A stretch of 64,000 nucleotides of DNA from Paraescarpia echinospica (GCA_020002185.1 CM034539.1:1172355-1236354); one strand, 5' to 3'. Counted from the first letter of the stretch, positions 1-13,723 are shown. The notes: a model not told the origin generated them from the sequence alone. Numbers and translations: made by a program.

Positions 1-170
1 TGGCTGATACTACATATAATGAGAAGACATATGGCTGATACTACATATAATGAGAAGACATATGGCTGATACTACATATAATGAGAAGACATATGGCTGA
101 TACTACATATAATGAGAAGACATATGGCTGATACTACATATAATGAGAAGATATATGGCTGATACTACCA
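1..170. repeat. 31-bp tandem repeat, about 5.4 copies
   Basis: A 31-bp unit beginning TGGCTGATACTACATATAAT repeats at positions 1, 32, 63, 94, 125 and 156. The copies are nearly identical and the last is cut short at about 170. The array runs off the left edge of the window, so its true length is unknown. No gene is visible here. Confidence 0.95.
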
Positions 171-1113
171 AAAATGTGTCTTTCGTCCAGCAAAACACTG
201 GAATGGCTGGAATAGCAGTATAAATAGCCTGCTCAAATGGAGCTCGGTGCTCTTTGTGGACATAGTTGATATTTTATTCTTTGTGGTGTGATAATATATA
301 AGACGTTTTGTGTCAGAAAGATGATAAACTGCCTGTTTTGGCATGTGCACAGTACAAGGGGGCATTACAAATTATCGTAATAACAATACTTAATAAGTAT
401 TAACTATTTAACAACTTATTTTATTTTATTGTAGGTACACATACCCACTGATTTATGATGCTCTTTCCTATATAAACACATTTCCTTCATTTTACAGGAT
501 TAAAACAAATGACCACAGAAATCTCGTGTTTTACGTTATCCGAATATATGCTTGTACATATAATTTCAATAAAGCACTAACTGGCTAAAATCAGCATCTC
601 CTTAATTAAAATATATGAGGCTATCACCCAACGATAAAAACATAACGCTAAATCAACTTCCCTGGTCGTCACAAAACATATAAATTGCAGGAGCGCAGCG
701 TCATCGTAAAGAATGTGTTCTACGTTATCCAGTGTTGTTTATGAACATTCTCAGGTTTATAATTTGATATAGTACATATAGATCAATCACTTCGTTTGTT
801 AAACAAGGGCCGTACACGTCTAATTTGACCTGAGAGCGTTCGAAAATACCAAATGGCCGTGTTCTACGATATCGCATGAGAAAGAGTGTCGTTACTCTTC
901 CGATAGCGCCATATCTACACGTCGTTCTGTCAGTGGATGGAACTCTCAGCTTGTACATACAAAACGAAGTTTTTATTTCTCTATGTCTGACATACACACA
1001 TGATACTGAACGCGTCTGTGATCAATCATGTTCACATTGAGAAATTACTAATGTATGCCCACTTATAATTAATAATTTTAGTGCTTAAATTGAAGTGAAG
1101 ACTAGAGGAACAG

Positions 1114-1206
1114 TGCGCTAGTTGCCAAGTGAGCTACTTGCCAAGTGCGCTACTTGCCAAGTGAGCTACTTGCCAAGTGCGCTACTTGCCAAGTGAGCTA
1201 GTTGCT
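1114..1206. repeat. 16-bp tandem repeat
   Basis: The unit TTGCCAAGTGAGCTAC, alternating with a GTGCGC variant, repeats about 5.5 times. Confidence 0.9.
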
Positions 1207-2643
1207 AAAAGTTGCCTGCCCGTCCGAGAGCAAAGGATCAATATCGTAACATGTAATCGATAACATGAATGGATAACGTAGAACACAATTCGCTACTATT
1301 TTCTCTGCATGTTTTGATACTGTGATTAGATAATCTCTCTTGGGTGTTTTTCTGTAGCTTTTGGTCGTCATTTATTGTCACTTACAATGATAGAGATATT
1401 TAATCATACTTATGCTGTTCAGAATAATATTTGTGTTTCCTGCTATAATATGTTCTCTGGTATTAGTGTGGATAGATGGGACAGATATTTACAAAAAGGG
1501 ACGTGAAATTTGGCACAAACTCACGTGCGCTACAGGAAACGTAATGAACAAAATGATGCGCATTACTTGGCCAAATATAGGGAACGCGTGGCCCAGAAAC
1601 ATGCCAAAACAGCCCTGGTGATCAAGGCAGCTTGAAAACAGAAAAATAAGGAAAGGAAAGCATGTGAAGTGGGCGGAGGGCATTAAAAAATCTCCCAGAA
1701 AGACTTCAAATCCAAAGCTAGAACAGTTCTCATGGACGTGATGACGTAAGCTGATTGTATAGTGCAGGTATATTGTGTCTATCAATTACGTGTGCCACCT
1801 CTTCAAAGAGCTTAGGAATGCCTACAATTCAACGACGCAGGTAAGCGTACAGATTGAGAAATGCCACATAAAACCCTTACAGTAATGCTGTCCGATCACA
1901 TGGCTCACAGTGTTTTAACTCTCATCCCATTCTCTTAGATCATCGTTGAATGAGTCAACACAAACTCCCCCAAAATTGAGCAGACACACCTGCATCTCAG
2001 ACGACGAGTCACTACAGTTAAATCACAATAATGTTTAACACGGTGTAATGACACAAAGTCATTTTCAATACAATGCTGTTGGCCTCATGGCATCACTGTG
2101 AATGTGGCTATGTAAACCGCCCATGCCATGGGACGTGTGGAGCTGTAAAGTGCACCTGCGCAAGACGTCTGTGCGTGGAGTATTTCCCCGACGGAGTCAG
2201 CTATGCAGTGCCTATTGGGCTTGAACGATGCGGTGAATGAAGGGTCAGCAAAACCTTCTCGCGGATCTACATGTATTAGAGTCCAAGGCTGTGATGCTAC
2301 TCGACTATTACATAGTACATCATTAAGACGTCGGGATTGAATCACGACTTTCTTCCTACACGACCAGGCTATACCATGAGGAAAACAAAAGGGAACCAAA
2401 AGTAACCATAGATGTATAGATGAAACAGCAAAAAATGAAGAAGACGACACGCTGACAACCGAGGAAACAAAAACTCATCAATCTCACAAATCAGCAAAGA
2501 GGCCATGCTTTAATGGAAAAACAGATGAAGAAATTATTGTTGGAAACTTTGTTGCATTGAAGTAACATGTCAAGAATATATACACAGGGAAGATCACTGA
2601 GATCGACGATGGGTAAGATATTTGGCGACACTATTACCACAGG

Positions 2644-2801
2644 CAGATCCCAATAAGCATCTAAGTACAAGTAGCTATGTCTGTGGGTGATAGTATCGTC
2701 TCTCACCTGTATCAATCGTTTACAGATCCCAATAAGCATCTAAGTACAAGTAGCTATGTCTGTGGGTGATAGTATCGTCTCTCACCCGTATCAATCGGGT
2801 A
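2644..2801. repeat. 79-bp direct duplication
   Basis: The segment starting CAGATCCCAATAAGCATC at 2644 recurs at 2723 with only a few differences near its 3' end. The high identity suggests a recent duplication. Confidence 0.93.
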
Positions 2802-3470
2802 CAGGACGATTCGATGTTCTACGTTATCCATTTTCAATGTCATCCAAGTTTAATTGCACTCCTTCTGAGACACAACAAATGACATGACAATTGCAATTTC
2901 TTCTGTTGAATTGGTTAATTTGTATTAACAAGTAGCTATGCCAATATGTAATGCAAACATCTTGCCAGGATTAGCAACATATGTATTTTACGTTATTACA
3001 GAGTACGGTTGTGTTATTATGTGGAATTAATCATGAGTGTATATTTGAGTTATGCGTATTTCCAAATCTGCTACATTAGGTAGCGAATGATCGACCACAT
3101 GTTCAGGCTACGTTATATTTGAACACATATTCTAACAAATCAATCAACGAAAGGTTTATATTTGTATGTGTTTTACGTTATCCGTTTAGGACAATGTAAA
3201 TCGTAATATTCCCACTAATAATTCCACTAATTCGACGAAATATATAACTAGTTGATACTTCCACAAATGCTCTAGGTGTCGTTATAAATGTCAACTAATA
3301 TAATAGACGATGTAGTCGTTTCACTGTAAAGAATGGAAGGAATACGCTATCACCATTTATGCACGCATATGGACTTGACTATACATGTTATTTTAACATG
3401 TGTGATATATTTGCATCGAGGTTTCAAGCCATAGTCAAAACGTCTAAAATCTACATATTTTATGGTCTAT

Positions 3471-3530
3471 TATGTATACATTATGTATACATAATGTATA
3501 CATAATGTATACATTATGTATACATTATGT
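3471..3530. repeat. Palindromic 11-bp repeats, ATGTATACAT core
   Basis: Five adjacent units each contain the perfect palindrome ATGTATACAT, joined by A or T. Both single units and the whole block can form hairpins or cruciforms. Confidence 0.88.
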
Positions 3531-4169
3531 CGAATCTGTTCGTACAGCTAATTCTTGCAAATCAGCAAAGTGTGTATTCTACGTTATCCAAATACATCAT
3601 TAGTTGAAAGTCACACCAACAGCCACATGTTCTCTTGAGGTGACCCCCGTTGTTGTACAATGTATGACAAGGGCCCAAAACAAAGTATCACAACAAAATA
3701 AACTGTACGGCTTCCCTATTTTAAGAATAGGAGCTTTTGGAAACCGAGCAACTTTGATCATTTGATCAACAAACTCGTATTTTGCTATGACACCTCTATG
3801 GTGGTAAATAATATGTATATTAATTATTGTTGTACGTGTTGTTGCCAATGTCTCACTTTGCATTAGGCACCATTTACATTTCTTAAATGTTAATTTTAAG
3901 TGTGCTAAGTTAATTTTTTAAACTCAAGGTCGTAGATAACGTAGGACACATTGCAAAAATTGGCAAAAAATTATTATAGTTTGAATGGCTATTGCAGTAA
4001 ACCGTGGGTAGATTGGATGAGAAGAATTGTTGTTCCAAAATAAAATGTTATTATTATATTGAGTTCATATTTTACCATTTCTAAATCAGACTTAGGTAGT
4101 ATCAACCATATAGCATCCAACAAATATACAGTGGTGGTCATGCTTTATTGCCGATAAAACACCCTGGTT

Positions 4170-4330
4170 CCCGTTCTTTAGTGTCCAGAAGAGTCCGACA
4201 AAAGTACATTAGTTCCTTTTACTGATGCCCGTTCTTTAGTGTCCAGAAGAGTCCGACAAGAGTAAAATAGTTCTCGTTACAGATGCCCGTTATTTAGCGA
4301 CTGACAAAAATGCAGTAGTGACGGTTCCTT
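4170..4330. repeat. 58-bp tandem repeat, about 3 copies
   Basis: Units starting CCGTTCTTTAGTGTCCAGA begin at 4171 and 4229, and a degenerate one begins at 4287. The third copy has lost several bases. Confidence 0.85.
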
Positions 4331-5400
4331 AGTGTCAGAGCGCACACTCCAGTATCCCTTTCCTTGCGTAATAAATATACCCTTTCAGTGTAATTCAGAA
4401 CATTCTGCACACTCCGTCGTAAATAAAGTGCCATTGCAATGTTGCCTTCTATGGCAAACAGCTCCAGTGATCACGAATTCTTCAACATTCAGCCAGATGA
4501 CATTTTGGCCCACACATTATCACTGGGTAGGCGTGGTTCAAAGGACATATTTTAGTGACGGTAGCCCGTCGTTTATATAGCACAGTATGGTACCAGTGTC
4601 CAGCGTGGGGAGAACATGTCACGCACTTACGCTACAATGGTCACTCTGCGTCCCTAAGTGGACATTTCACGGTTGATTGCACGTTCTTTACTAGCAGTCA
4701 CTCACGAGCGGAAGGATGATGTATTGCGTCGCTCACGTTACGACGATTTGGGCGTGTGCTGCGACGGTTATAGTCATTGATATAACCATTTGTCAAAGAC
4801 ACAATAGAAAGTGGCAATGGGATGGTCACAGGAACAATTACGCGTCCACTGGCCTTGATAAACTCTCCCAATAAAACTTTGGATTCCGCGTTACCGTTAC
4901 AAAAATATGTCTGCTGCAGGCATGCATACGTTCACGTACGCCGGTACGCACAAGCACGTACGTACGTAAACAAGTACCCACGTTTACTCGCACAAAAGTA
5001 GTAGGCGCATATATATTAACTTACACCTACTAACCACACAGAGTAAATCATCAGTTCATATGTAACACTAAGCATACACGCTAGTCTTTTTCTTACATTT
5101 TTTCTTCAAAAAGTGGTGTATTGTCGCAATGCTATGCTGCGACATCGCTCAGTCGATGATTGCGACCGTACACTGGCTACCGTCGAGTTTCACATTGTAT
5201 CACATAGCAGTGTCCAGTCATTAAACTGTCCCAAATGAAACAATAATAAATGAAATCGCTGAATGCAATGTTTGCTTAAAAGTGGTAGAATTTTGTATAA
5301 ATAATAAGGATACTTAATCAGAATCAGAAGCGGAGTGATGAGAGACAGTGAGCGAGAGAGATAAACAATAGACACACAGACAGACACACACACACATCGC
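4331..5400. other. No supported feature
   Basis: No recognisable gene or repeat family was seen. There is a short run of GTAC repeats near 4935-4965. Confidence 0.5.
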
Positions 5401-5404
5401 ATGC

Positions 5405-5757
<353 letters not shown>

Positions 5758-6120
5758 GCATGCATCTATGTGTACGTACGTATATGTGTCCATGTATCTA
5801 ACTAGCTGCGTAACTAAATAGATGGAAACATACGTATTAAATAAATAATTAGATAGACAACTAGACACAGAGAGAGAGATAGAGATAGAGCGAGAAGGAG
5901 AGACGTACCTCAGCGTTGTGATCAGCCTCGATAGTTTGAGAGCAGTGGCCCGACAGTCGACGGTCTCAGTCACTTCATCCCGTTGATATCACCGCCGGTC
6001 TCGCCAGTCGAGCGTGGCCTTCGCCTGACCAATCAGAACTCGCCTCACAACAATAAGACGTCATAGACATTTCAGCATAAATCTTTATCGCTGACTGTTT
6101 ACGTTTAATAACGCACGACA

Positions 6121-6204
6121 CTCCGCGGCCTCGAGTACCTACGTAAGTCTTGCAGTGGGTCTCTCCGCGGCCTCGAGTACCTACGTAAGTCTTGCAGTGG
6201 GCCT
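6121..6204. repeat. 42-bp direct duplication
   Basis: CTCCGCGGCCTCGAGTACCT starts at 6121 and again at 6163, and the duplicated units are almost identical. This is a small GC-rich island in AT-rich surroundings. Confidence 0.92.
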
Positions 6205-6796
6205 CCCGCCCACTTTCCCACACTGTGTCACGTACGCAAGGCTTCTATCCATGGCTGACAGACTGCCGCAGAAAAGTTCCGCAGCGTGACACGATTTTTT
6301 TATTAGAAGCACACTCTAACAAAAGGTTATTTGATTAGCAATACATGTATGTGTAAGGAATGACAAAATCTTACATCACGGGAAAATAGAAATGAGGTAT
6401 AATTCTATCCATTGTTTAATAATGTTCCATTGATGTTTCAACACCTATACTAAGGCGTATGCCCAACCCAGAGAGTTCAGACAACCGCTGTGCGTTGGAT
6501 CGCGTTAAGACGCCCACTATGACACGGCCACGAACACTCTCGTCCTCGACCACACTCACATATACTATGTCATCATTTTTAATATTACGTGCATAAATAT
6601 GTTGGTGTGCGAATAGAAAGATAATTTATACGGTGAATAAATATGCAGCCCGTTCAGTCACCAACCAGAAATGCATCTAACTACAGTCTAGCTAGCGTAG
6701 GCGTGAGTGCGCGCGCGAGTGTGTGCGTGCGCGTGTGCGCGTGTGTGTATGTGTGTATTTGCAAACGGGTGTGGCGCTAAAAGTTCAGGGGGACGA

Positions 6797-7110
6797 AAGT
6801 AAAAAGATAAGTTCTTATATAGCGCAGTATCCAGTCCTCAGGACTTTACACTTTACTCCTTGGCAGACCTGTTCAATCGAACACCATCTCGATTTCTCTG
6901 GGAAGCATTCAGCCACGTTGCAATTAATGCACGAATACTATTCGTACACAAATATATATACCATGTACTCATTTATACAGCTGAGTGAAATAAAGCAATG
7001 TAGATTAAACGAACTTGCCCAAGGTTCGACGCCGCAGCACAGGATTCGAACCCGAGTACTCTCAGTTGAGAGTCCGAAGCTCTTATCGCTGCGCTACTGC
7101 ACTCCACAAA
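6797..7110 (-). mobile_element. tRNA-derived SINE, near full length
   Basis: Read on the minus strand, the element starts near 7110 with a tRNA-like head. The A-box-like segment is GTAGCGCAGCGATAAGAG and the B-box is GGTTCGAATCC (complement at about 7041-7051). A body containing CAGCTGTATAAATGAGTAC and CATTAATTGCAACGTGGCTG follows. The tail contains AGGTCTGCCAAGGAGTAAAG and TCCTGAGGACTGGATACTG and ends GCGCTATATAAGAAC. Other copies of the family are at 8215-8490, 17405-19760, 32240-32555, 36665-36748, 37988-38090 and 60400-60506. Pol III promoter activity is inferred from the A and B boxes. Confidence 0.88.
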
Positions 7111-8214
7111 AATATACGATACTTCGGAAGAAAAGTAACTCCTTTATTTTTCGATATTCCCCTTTGGTTCGTACCAGTTTTTGGGTTCGTACCGTACGTT
7201 ATTCGGGCGTAAATCAATTGTCCATAACAATACGCGTATTTTCTGCGATTGTTCGAGGGTCGCTAGGACCCCCGACCAGTTGGGAATTTTGTTATGCAAC
7301 TTGAAAACACAATTCAAATTACATCATAACTAACGATATTCACGGGTACTAGGCGGGCGACCGGACTCTGCGACTGTGCGTCTGTACCGCCAACCAAACA
7401 AATGGACACTTTTGTAAGTCATCCTATTTATTAGTTAAGCATGAAAGCCAATGGGGGTGTCATTTCAAATTTGGTCCCCACTATCGTAAGTTCGGGGACC
7501 AACTGTGAAGAGATCGGGGGGGGGGGGTGCTATAGAAAATGTTTCGCCGCCGCGTCGCCGTAACCAGCTAATTGTAACATGAACGAGGACACGGGGGCAC
7601 ATTTCCAAGGGTCTGGGGGAGCATGGTCACGTGAGTCCATTCAAATAGGCCTACGAGCACGCCAAATTCCAATGGTGTAGGGGGGCACCTTATTAAATCA
7701 GTAAGTGTATGATTCCCACAGTACGGCGACAGATAGCTAGAGAGGAGGAGGTATTTAATAAACCAACTTCTTTATAACTGCGTAATGTATTACAATAAAA
7801 ACGCGCTTTTTATAAATTACCCAGTGGCTAGACGATGGATAACCAGGGCATGTTGTCTACGTGTTCTGAATGTTTTCTGTTAAGTGCCACATCGTCGTTC
7901 TGTACGTAATGAGAATACAAGGTCATGGTACAGGGGATGGTACAGTAAACGGAATAGTGTATGACAGGGGATGGTACAGTAAACGGAATAGTGTATAACT
8001 GATTGACAGGCGACGAAGCGCTTAACTAGGTACCATTTCTTTTGTGAGAGGTTATATATTATCCCCATAACGCAATGCACTTACGACAGTGACACAGAGG
8101 AGCACCAAACTAAGAAACCTTCCTTTCGTGAACTTACATACGTGATACTGTGTGTTACATGCTCGCCAAGGTAGCGAGTGAGGCTGGTGTACGTCTTTGC
8201 TTCAACGCAAATTA
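7111..8214. other. No supported gene; 34-bp duplication at 7931-7998
   Basis: This stretch has a G-run near 7520. A 34-bp direct duplication containing CAGGGGATGGTACAGTAAAC starts at 7931 and again at 7965. Nothing else is recognisable. Confidence 0.6.
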
Positions 8215-8490
8215 CGTCTTATGGGACGAGGTAGCGCAGTAGGTAGGGTATCGGAATCTCAGTCAAGATATCCTTGTGTTACCTTGTCGAACCTTGGGCC
8301 AGCTCGTCCACTCCACGTTGTTCTAGTTCATTCAAATGTAATGATGAATATCTGGTGGATATTTGTGGACGAGTACTCTCAGGTAGTAACTGAGGCATGG
8401 CTGAAATATTCCCTGGAAAATCGATGTGGTGTTCGATTGATCAGGTCTGCCAGGTAGTGATAGGTGAACCGCTATATAGGTATTTTTTTT
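8215..8490 (+). mobile_element. tRNA-derived SINE, diverged copy
   Basis: The head GACGAGGTAGCGCAGTAGG is followed by a worn B-box and GTCGAACCTTGGGCCAG, which matches the head-body junction of the 6.8-kb copy in the same order. The body shares GTGGTGTTCGATTGA and CAGGTCTGCCAGG. The tail is short and lacks the TCCTGAGGACTGG block. The element ends near a T-run at 8480-8490. Confidence 0.75.
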
Positions 8491-11400
8491 TATTAGCGTT
8501 AACGTCAAAGAGTCGTTAGTTACCATGGTTGGTGGACAAAGGAAACTAGGCAGTAGGCGAAAACAAGGACGAGTGCAAAGATACAGGTATTGCAAAGGAG
8601 AGAGGAAATGAACAGAACATGGGCAGAAGAAGAAGACAGCAGAAAGAGCAAGGACAGACGACACGGACGAAGATATGTTGATCATAATGATTTAAATAAG
8701 ATGATAAATTATGAAAAATGGCCGAGACAGAAAGGAAGATAGTAATGAACTGCTTAGAACGCATCCTAGACCAAGGATAGCAATGGGAATTTCTCTGACG
8801 ACACAGGAGTCAGTGCTGAAGCTCTAGGACAGCAATTGCAGGCACTTACTGAACCAGGGAATAATTAAATATATAACAAATATTTCGCATGTACGTGTTA
8901 TTTAATTATTATCGAATTACGTACGTACGTATGAGGCTATGCTAACGTTTCGCTCAAAGTTTGCATCATGGGCTCCAAACGTCCAGGGCTTCTTCTACAA
9001 CCACACTAAACAAAAGAAAAGTAACGCTCTATGTTTTCGAAGTTTGCCGTGGGGTAAAGATTCTCATCGATTGGGGTAAATCGAATTATTGTTCGCAACG
9101 TACAACATAACTTGCAACAATCATAGAAACCACACGGCCCCTGCATCTATGAAGTTTGACGGCGTTGAAACAATCTCTTACATGTGCGAACGCATTATGG
9201 TTTTCTGTAACGATCTTGTGTGTTTCCTAAGATATGATAAATATTTCTGTTGTAGCTATCACGTATGAACTACCAAGCTATTTTTGTTTAACTATAATCG
9301 AGCTAGCGAATGTGATCATGTTAACGTGTTCCTATTAGAAGGCTTCCACCTCAGGAGTGAAACGTTCAAAAAATAATCGAGCACATCTCGAAAGAAGAGT
9401 AATCTTTATCTTTTAGAAATTCCTCATATCAAAGGTGCTCATTTCTTATTGGGTAAATGAATTGTTTGCAACGTAAAACGTAAGAGCGGCGAACACAGCT
9501 AAAGTCTACGTTACAACTAAGGTCCGTAAGAATACAGCTAGAAACCGCCTTCTGGGGTCAGCACACTGTTGGTTTTCCCATAGGCGACCATGTCAACGTT
9601 TTGTCTGATTATAAGAAAACGTGACCTATAAAATGTCTTAAACTTCTCACCTGCTGTTATCATCATCTCATTGACATGCTGATGGATTTAAAAAAAATTG
9701 CATACTTCTACTACTCTCGTAAAATGCCTGTATGTGTGACACCCGTCAATATTTACAAATGCCGGCAAGAATTACTCCGCAAACAGGTCACACAGGCAAA
9801 TTGCTGCCAAATATCCTTCCGCTTATTCAAATCATCTAGAAATCCACCATTTTACAGTCAACACCTTCTACAATCACACATGAAAATCTCCCTACTCAAA
9901 TGCACTTATGTCACAGCATGTGAATTAAAAAAAATCAATTCTCAAAAATACACTGCACTTTTCTTCGTGTGCAATGAACAGGAAGTCTAACTAGAACGTG
10001 ACCCCTTCTGTGTCAATGTGCACACCGGAAGCTTTCTGCTGCCGACCATTTTCTGCTGTTGTTTGATATTTCGTATATGATACGTCATTAGTCAGATATG
10101 TAGGTCATTGATGGCAAAGGACGCCAGGCAGTTAGGCTTTTTGACGACTCAGCCGAAATAGGTGGTATCCGTGTGTTGTGAAATGGCTTCATCTTTTCTT
10201 TTCTAAATTCCTAAGCATTTCACTAACATTACTTTTCTAACAAGTTGTTCGCCTACGCACGCCATTAATGAAATAACTGGTATTGATTTAGAATTTCGTG
10301 CTCGCCATTAAATGCATGGTTAGACGGTTGTAGCGCCGTCCGAATGATGGACATGTTTGCTAGTGTACAATAAATACACCTGATGCGACATTATGTAAGA
10401 ATTTAGTACGGATTTAGTATGACGCACCTTTTTAAACAACTTGTATTCAGACGTCATCTGTCGTTGATCTTCGCCAATTCTCCCAACGAATATGTTCTCT
10501 TGCTAATAAACATTCCCTGTAATGAACTCGGTTTTTTAATGGCGTGAATTATAACCCTCGTTCCGCGTTGTTCATGGTCTCAGACATAACGTTTCGTTTA
10601 CTTTACATTATTGTAATGGGTCGTGAATGGCTTCGATAATTGCTTTCCCACACTTTCAAAACTATTGAGTTGGAGGTTTGACGACGTTGCCTTATATAAA
10701 CGCTCCTCGTGGTTATGTGTTCCCGACCGTAAGTTATTACCCTTCGTATAATATGATTGTTGTACCTCAAACGACAATTACGTGGACAAAATATGTAGAT
10801 GAAGTTATCATAGTTTAGAAATTCAAGGAATATGATATGTGTTAAAAGAACGTTACGTTTTTTAGCATTTATAATTATATAATATGTTCTCAGTGGACTA
10901 TACCACTGTCCATTATGTAAGTTGTTTTATGTATATTGTGAAATGTTTACGTCCAAACTCCCATAGCCAAAACAGCAGTTTAAGACGTAAATAATTGCCG
11001 AATCTACGTTGTCGCTGTAACTTATTTATTTATTATTAGGACAAATTTGTAAAGGGCCATGTATCCGGATAAAAACCTGCTCATGGCGCTAACAATATAA
11101 GGCTCCAACAATATAAAAGAAATGCAAAAAACTTGTAAATGTGTTGCGTCCACATGGTGCATGGTATGGCAGTATAATAGTTCATGCGTATAACAGTGTA
11201 ACCCAGCCTCTGAATCGAATTCGATATGAGAAACCAATAAATGAGTCGGCGAATTCATATACACGTCGAGAAAAATTAGGAACCTGGCGCGTCATAACCG
11301 ACGTCACAGCTCGGCACTTATTGGTCAATTTACTGCGCGCGGGCATGACGTCAGCCCCGAGGATATCGAACATTTTATTAGAATCTTACACTTTGAGACC

Positions 11401-11940
11401 GCAGTCTGTGCTAACCGCTGACGTGAAAATGTTGATTGCATTTGCAACTTGTTTGTTTGTATTAACTTTCTTAGCTGCATAACACCAAGAAGTTGCCTTT
11501 TGATTCCCTTTAAATCACACAGTATCCCAGTGTGGTGTGAGTCAGCTGAAGCTTAAAACCGATGTTGTTGATACCGGAACTGCAGGCGGTGTTTAAAGCG
11601 GTTATTATGCATATTCGTCCCGTTTACTGTGTCCAGCTGTCAGTCGCCGTGTCATATGGCCCAGCTCTCGAGTTCTATAGTTGTCTTTGAACGGGCGCTG
11701 CACATGTTGGAGCTCATATGTTCATCATCAGCTTCTGCTTGTAAATATGTTAGAGCAGCACACTGCTGACGTCATCGGACATCTGAAGAGCTGGAGTCTC
11801 CATCTACAGGAAATGAATACCAGGTAGTGCTGACACACACTGATGTTGGACGATAGAAACACAGCCGAGTTCAAAACACTATGGTCCTGTGTTGAGTCTA
11901 CGTTCTCACTCCAGACTTTTCATCTATGGTTTAAAAACAT
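8491..11940. other. No supported feature
   Basis: Roughly 3.4 kb of AT-rich sequence with only short chance-length open frames. The longest (9676-9990 and 11141-11482, about 105-113 codons) resemble nothing I know. No tandem repeat or transposon end was recognised. Confidence 0.5.
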
Positions 11941-11949
11941 TCAGGTTGA

Positions 11950-12200
11950 AATATATATATATATATATATACTGTATATATATATATATATACATACATA
12001 TATCACCGTATAATACATTACTTTCACAAGGAAAATGTATTGGTTATTGCTTCCATCCAAATATGAATAGATGGTTGATGTAACAATGTACATGTGTAAA
12101 TATGAATAGATGTAACCGTGTACATGTGTAAATATGAATAGATGTAACCGTGTACATGTGTAAATATGAATAGATGTAACAATGTACATGTGTAAATAGG
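11950..12200. repeat. (TA)n tract and 32-bp tandem repeat
   Basis: A TA-rich tract at 11950-12002 is followed by about four copies of a 32-bp unit containing AATATGAATAGATGTAACCG and TGTACATGTGTA, at about 12060-12198. Confidence 0.93.
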
Positions 12201-13147
12201 TAGTACTTTATTCAATCTAGATCAGAGCCACCGATGGATGTTTGCAACCTAATTTAAACATGTTGTTGTGTATATTGAACTGAAATGAAGTACACCAGAT
12301 TGTTCTTAATGTCGCTTACAAATGCTCTAATTTCTTATTATTTTGAATTGATTAATGCACATTCACATAATTCGTGATTATTTTATGTAAGTTATGTGAT
12401 TATAAAAAAAGGATGTATTGTGTAGAAATGTTTATGTTTCTAACCTGTCAAAAAAGTGCTTTGCATGTTGGCTTGTTTGAAAATATGAGGTCCGTTTACC
12501 TCCGTAAAATACTTAAAATTAATTGAACACATAAACATCAGCTTTTTCTGTTTGGCGGCGGACCTGGTTTTTTGGATACATATATCTTGTTGTGTGATTT
12601 TATGTGGTTAGCACCGTTGTTGGTGTTGTGTCGTCAAAGTCTGTTGTATTTAGTTTGCAGGAGGTCCAATATGTCATCGGGACGATGCCATTGGCACAAG
12701 TATTTTTTAGCAGTTCGTGAGAGATCTGGTGTGAATATGTAGAATTACCACTCGGCAAGTACTGTGTCTTTTGATACGCCATGCTTGATCAATCGTCTGG
12801 TTGTTCTTTCTTCGATGGCACGCGTCTTCAGCTGGTGACTTCACAGCTGTTCTTAGAGGGTGGCCGAGTGTTTATGTGGTATGGTTGTCATTAGCTTTCG
12901 TCGAAGGTTTTCTTTACATCATCATCAGTGAGTCTGAGCAAATGGAAACTATCAAGTTCGTCAGCCAACAGGCAATCGACGATTGGTAGCAGTTAGTGGT
13001 GGAAAGGTAGAGATGTGTTAGCGGTTTTAGTGTCGAACAAATGCCATTGAATTTCCGCAAGGTATATATATATACAATAAACACAAAACCCTCCTAGAAC
13101 AACCGTATCGCAAACACCAGATAACAGAGAAAGGAAGGGTCTATCGA
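12201..13147. other. No supported feature
   Basis: AT-rich sequence with no recognisable gene. A short TATATATA run lies near 13065. Confidence 0.5.
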
Positions 13148-13723
13148 TTGTTGGGAAGAACACTTGTTTCTATTGTTACGCGAATGCAGAATAAAGTTGT
13201 AGATGACCGATTCCTCGTAATGGTCTCTTTTGCAAAATTGCCTTACGATGTCAATCAAAATGGCATTTGTCATATAACTAAACACAGACGCAGCCAGTCG
13301 ATTGACGTAAATCTCCTGTGGCACGTATTCGTGAATACAATATATAGTGAGCTGGACACAACCTGGGTAGCAACGAGCTTCAACGCACGTGAGGGAGAAT
13401 GGTTCAAGACTTTGATGCTGCCTGTGAACACGGGAAACCTACAACTACAGTCTACAATAATTCAAGAATAAGGGCCACCGGACGTAGGTGTGGAAATTAT
13501 ATCCACGAAAAGCTTGTACCCTGACAAGAGCAAGAGTGAAAGTGTGGTTGGCACAAAGAAAACAAGGACATTAAACATGCGGGAGAGATATGACGGTGGA
13601 GCATTGAAGCCACTGTCTGAGGTCACATATGGCGTCATGAGAGATCCGTTCTGTGTTGACGGAATAAATGACGACTCTAATGACACTCTACCGCTAATAA
13701 AATTAATGTTGCCACAGGACTAG
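13148..13723 (+). pseudogene. Possible broken reading frame of unknown origin
   Basis: One + strand frame stays open for 191 codons apart from a single TAA at 13469-13471, which is long for sequence of this base composition. The upstream part reads 107 residues and the downstream part is in the same frame. I recognise no domain, and the codons could be an old transposon gene. Splice sites, a promoter and a homologue are all unconfirmed, so the call is weak. A chance open stretch is the main alternative. Confidence 0.25.

Larger units (their letters stand above)
527..3950. repeat. Dispersed 15-bp motif TGTTYTACGTTATCC, about 9 copies
   Basis: Exact or near-exact copies lie at 527-541, 716-730, 2815-2829, 3169-3183 and 3573-3589 on the + strand, and at 1271-1285 and 3935-3950 on the minus strand. 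Weaker variants are at 860-874 and about 2982-2998. The spacing is irregular and the sequence between copies is not conserved, so this is not an ordinary tandem array. I did not see the motif later in the window. Sub-terminal transposase-binding repeats of an old DNA transposon, or binding sites for a host protein, are possible explanations. Confidence 0.7.
171..4169. other. No supported gene; short repeats and a dispersed motif
   Basis: This AT-rich stretch has only short open frames, none of which I recognise. It contains the 16-bp, 79-bp and 11-bp repeats listed separately and about nine copies of a 15-bp motif close to TGTTCTACGTTATCC. Confidence 0.6.

Noticed and set aside
1412..1621. 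69-codon frame with a signal-peptide-like start
   Set aside because: Too short, with no homology recognised and no splice context.
7012..7110. Possible tRNA gene on the minus strand
   Set aside because: A and B boxes are present, but the cloverleaf is poor and the same sequence continues into a SINE body and tail.
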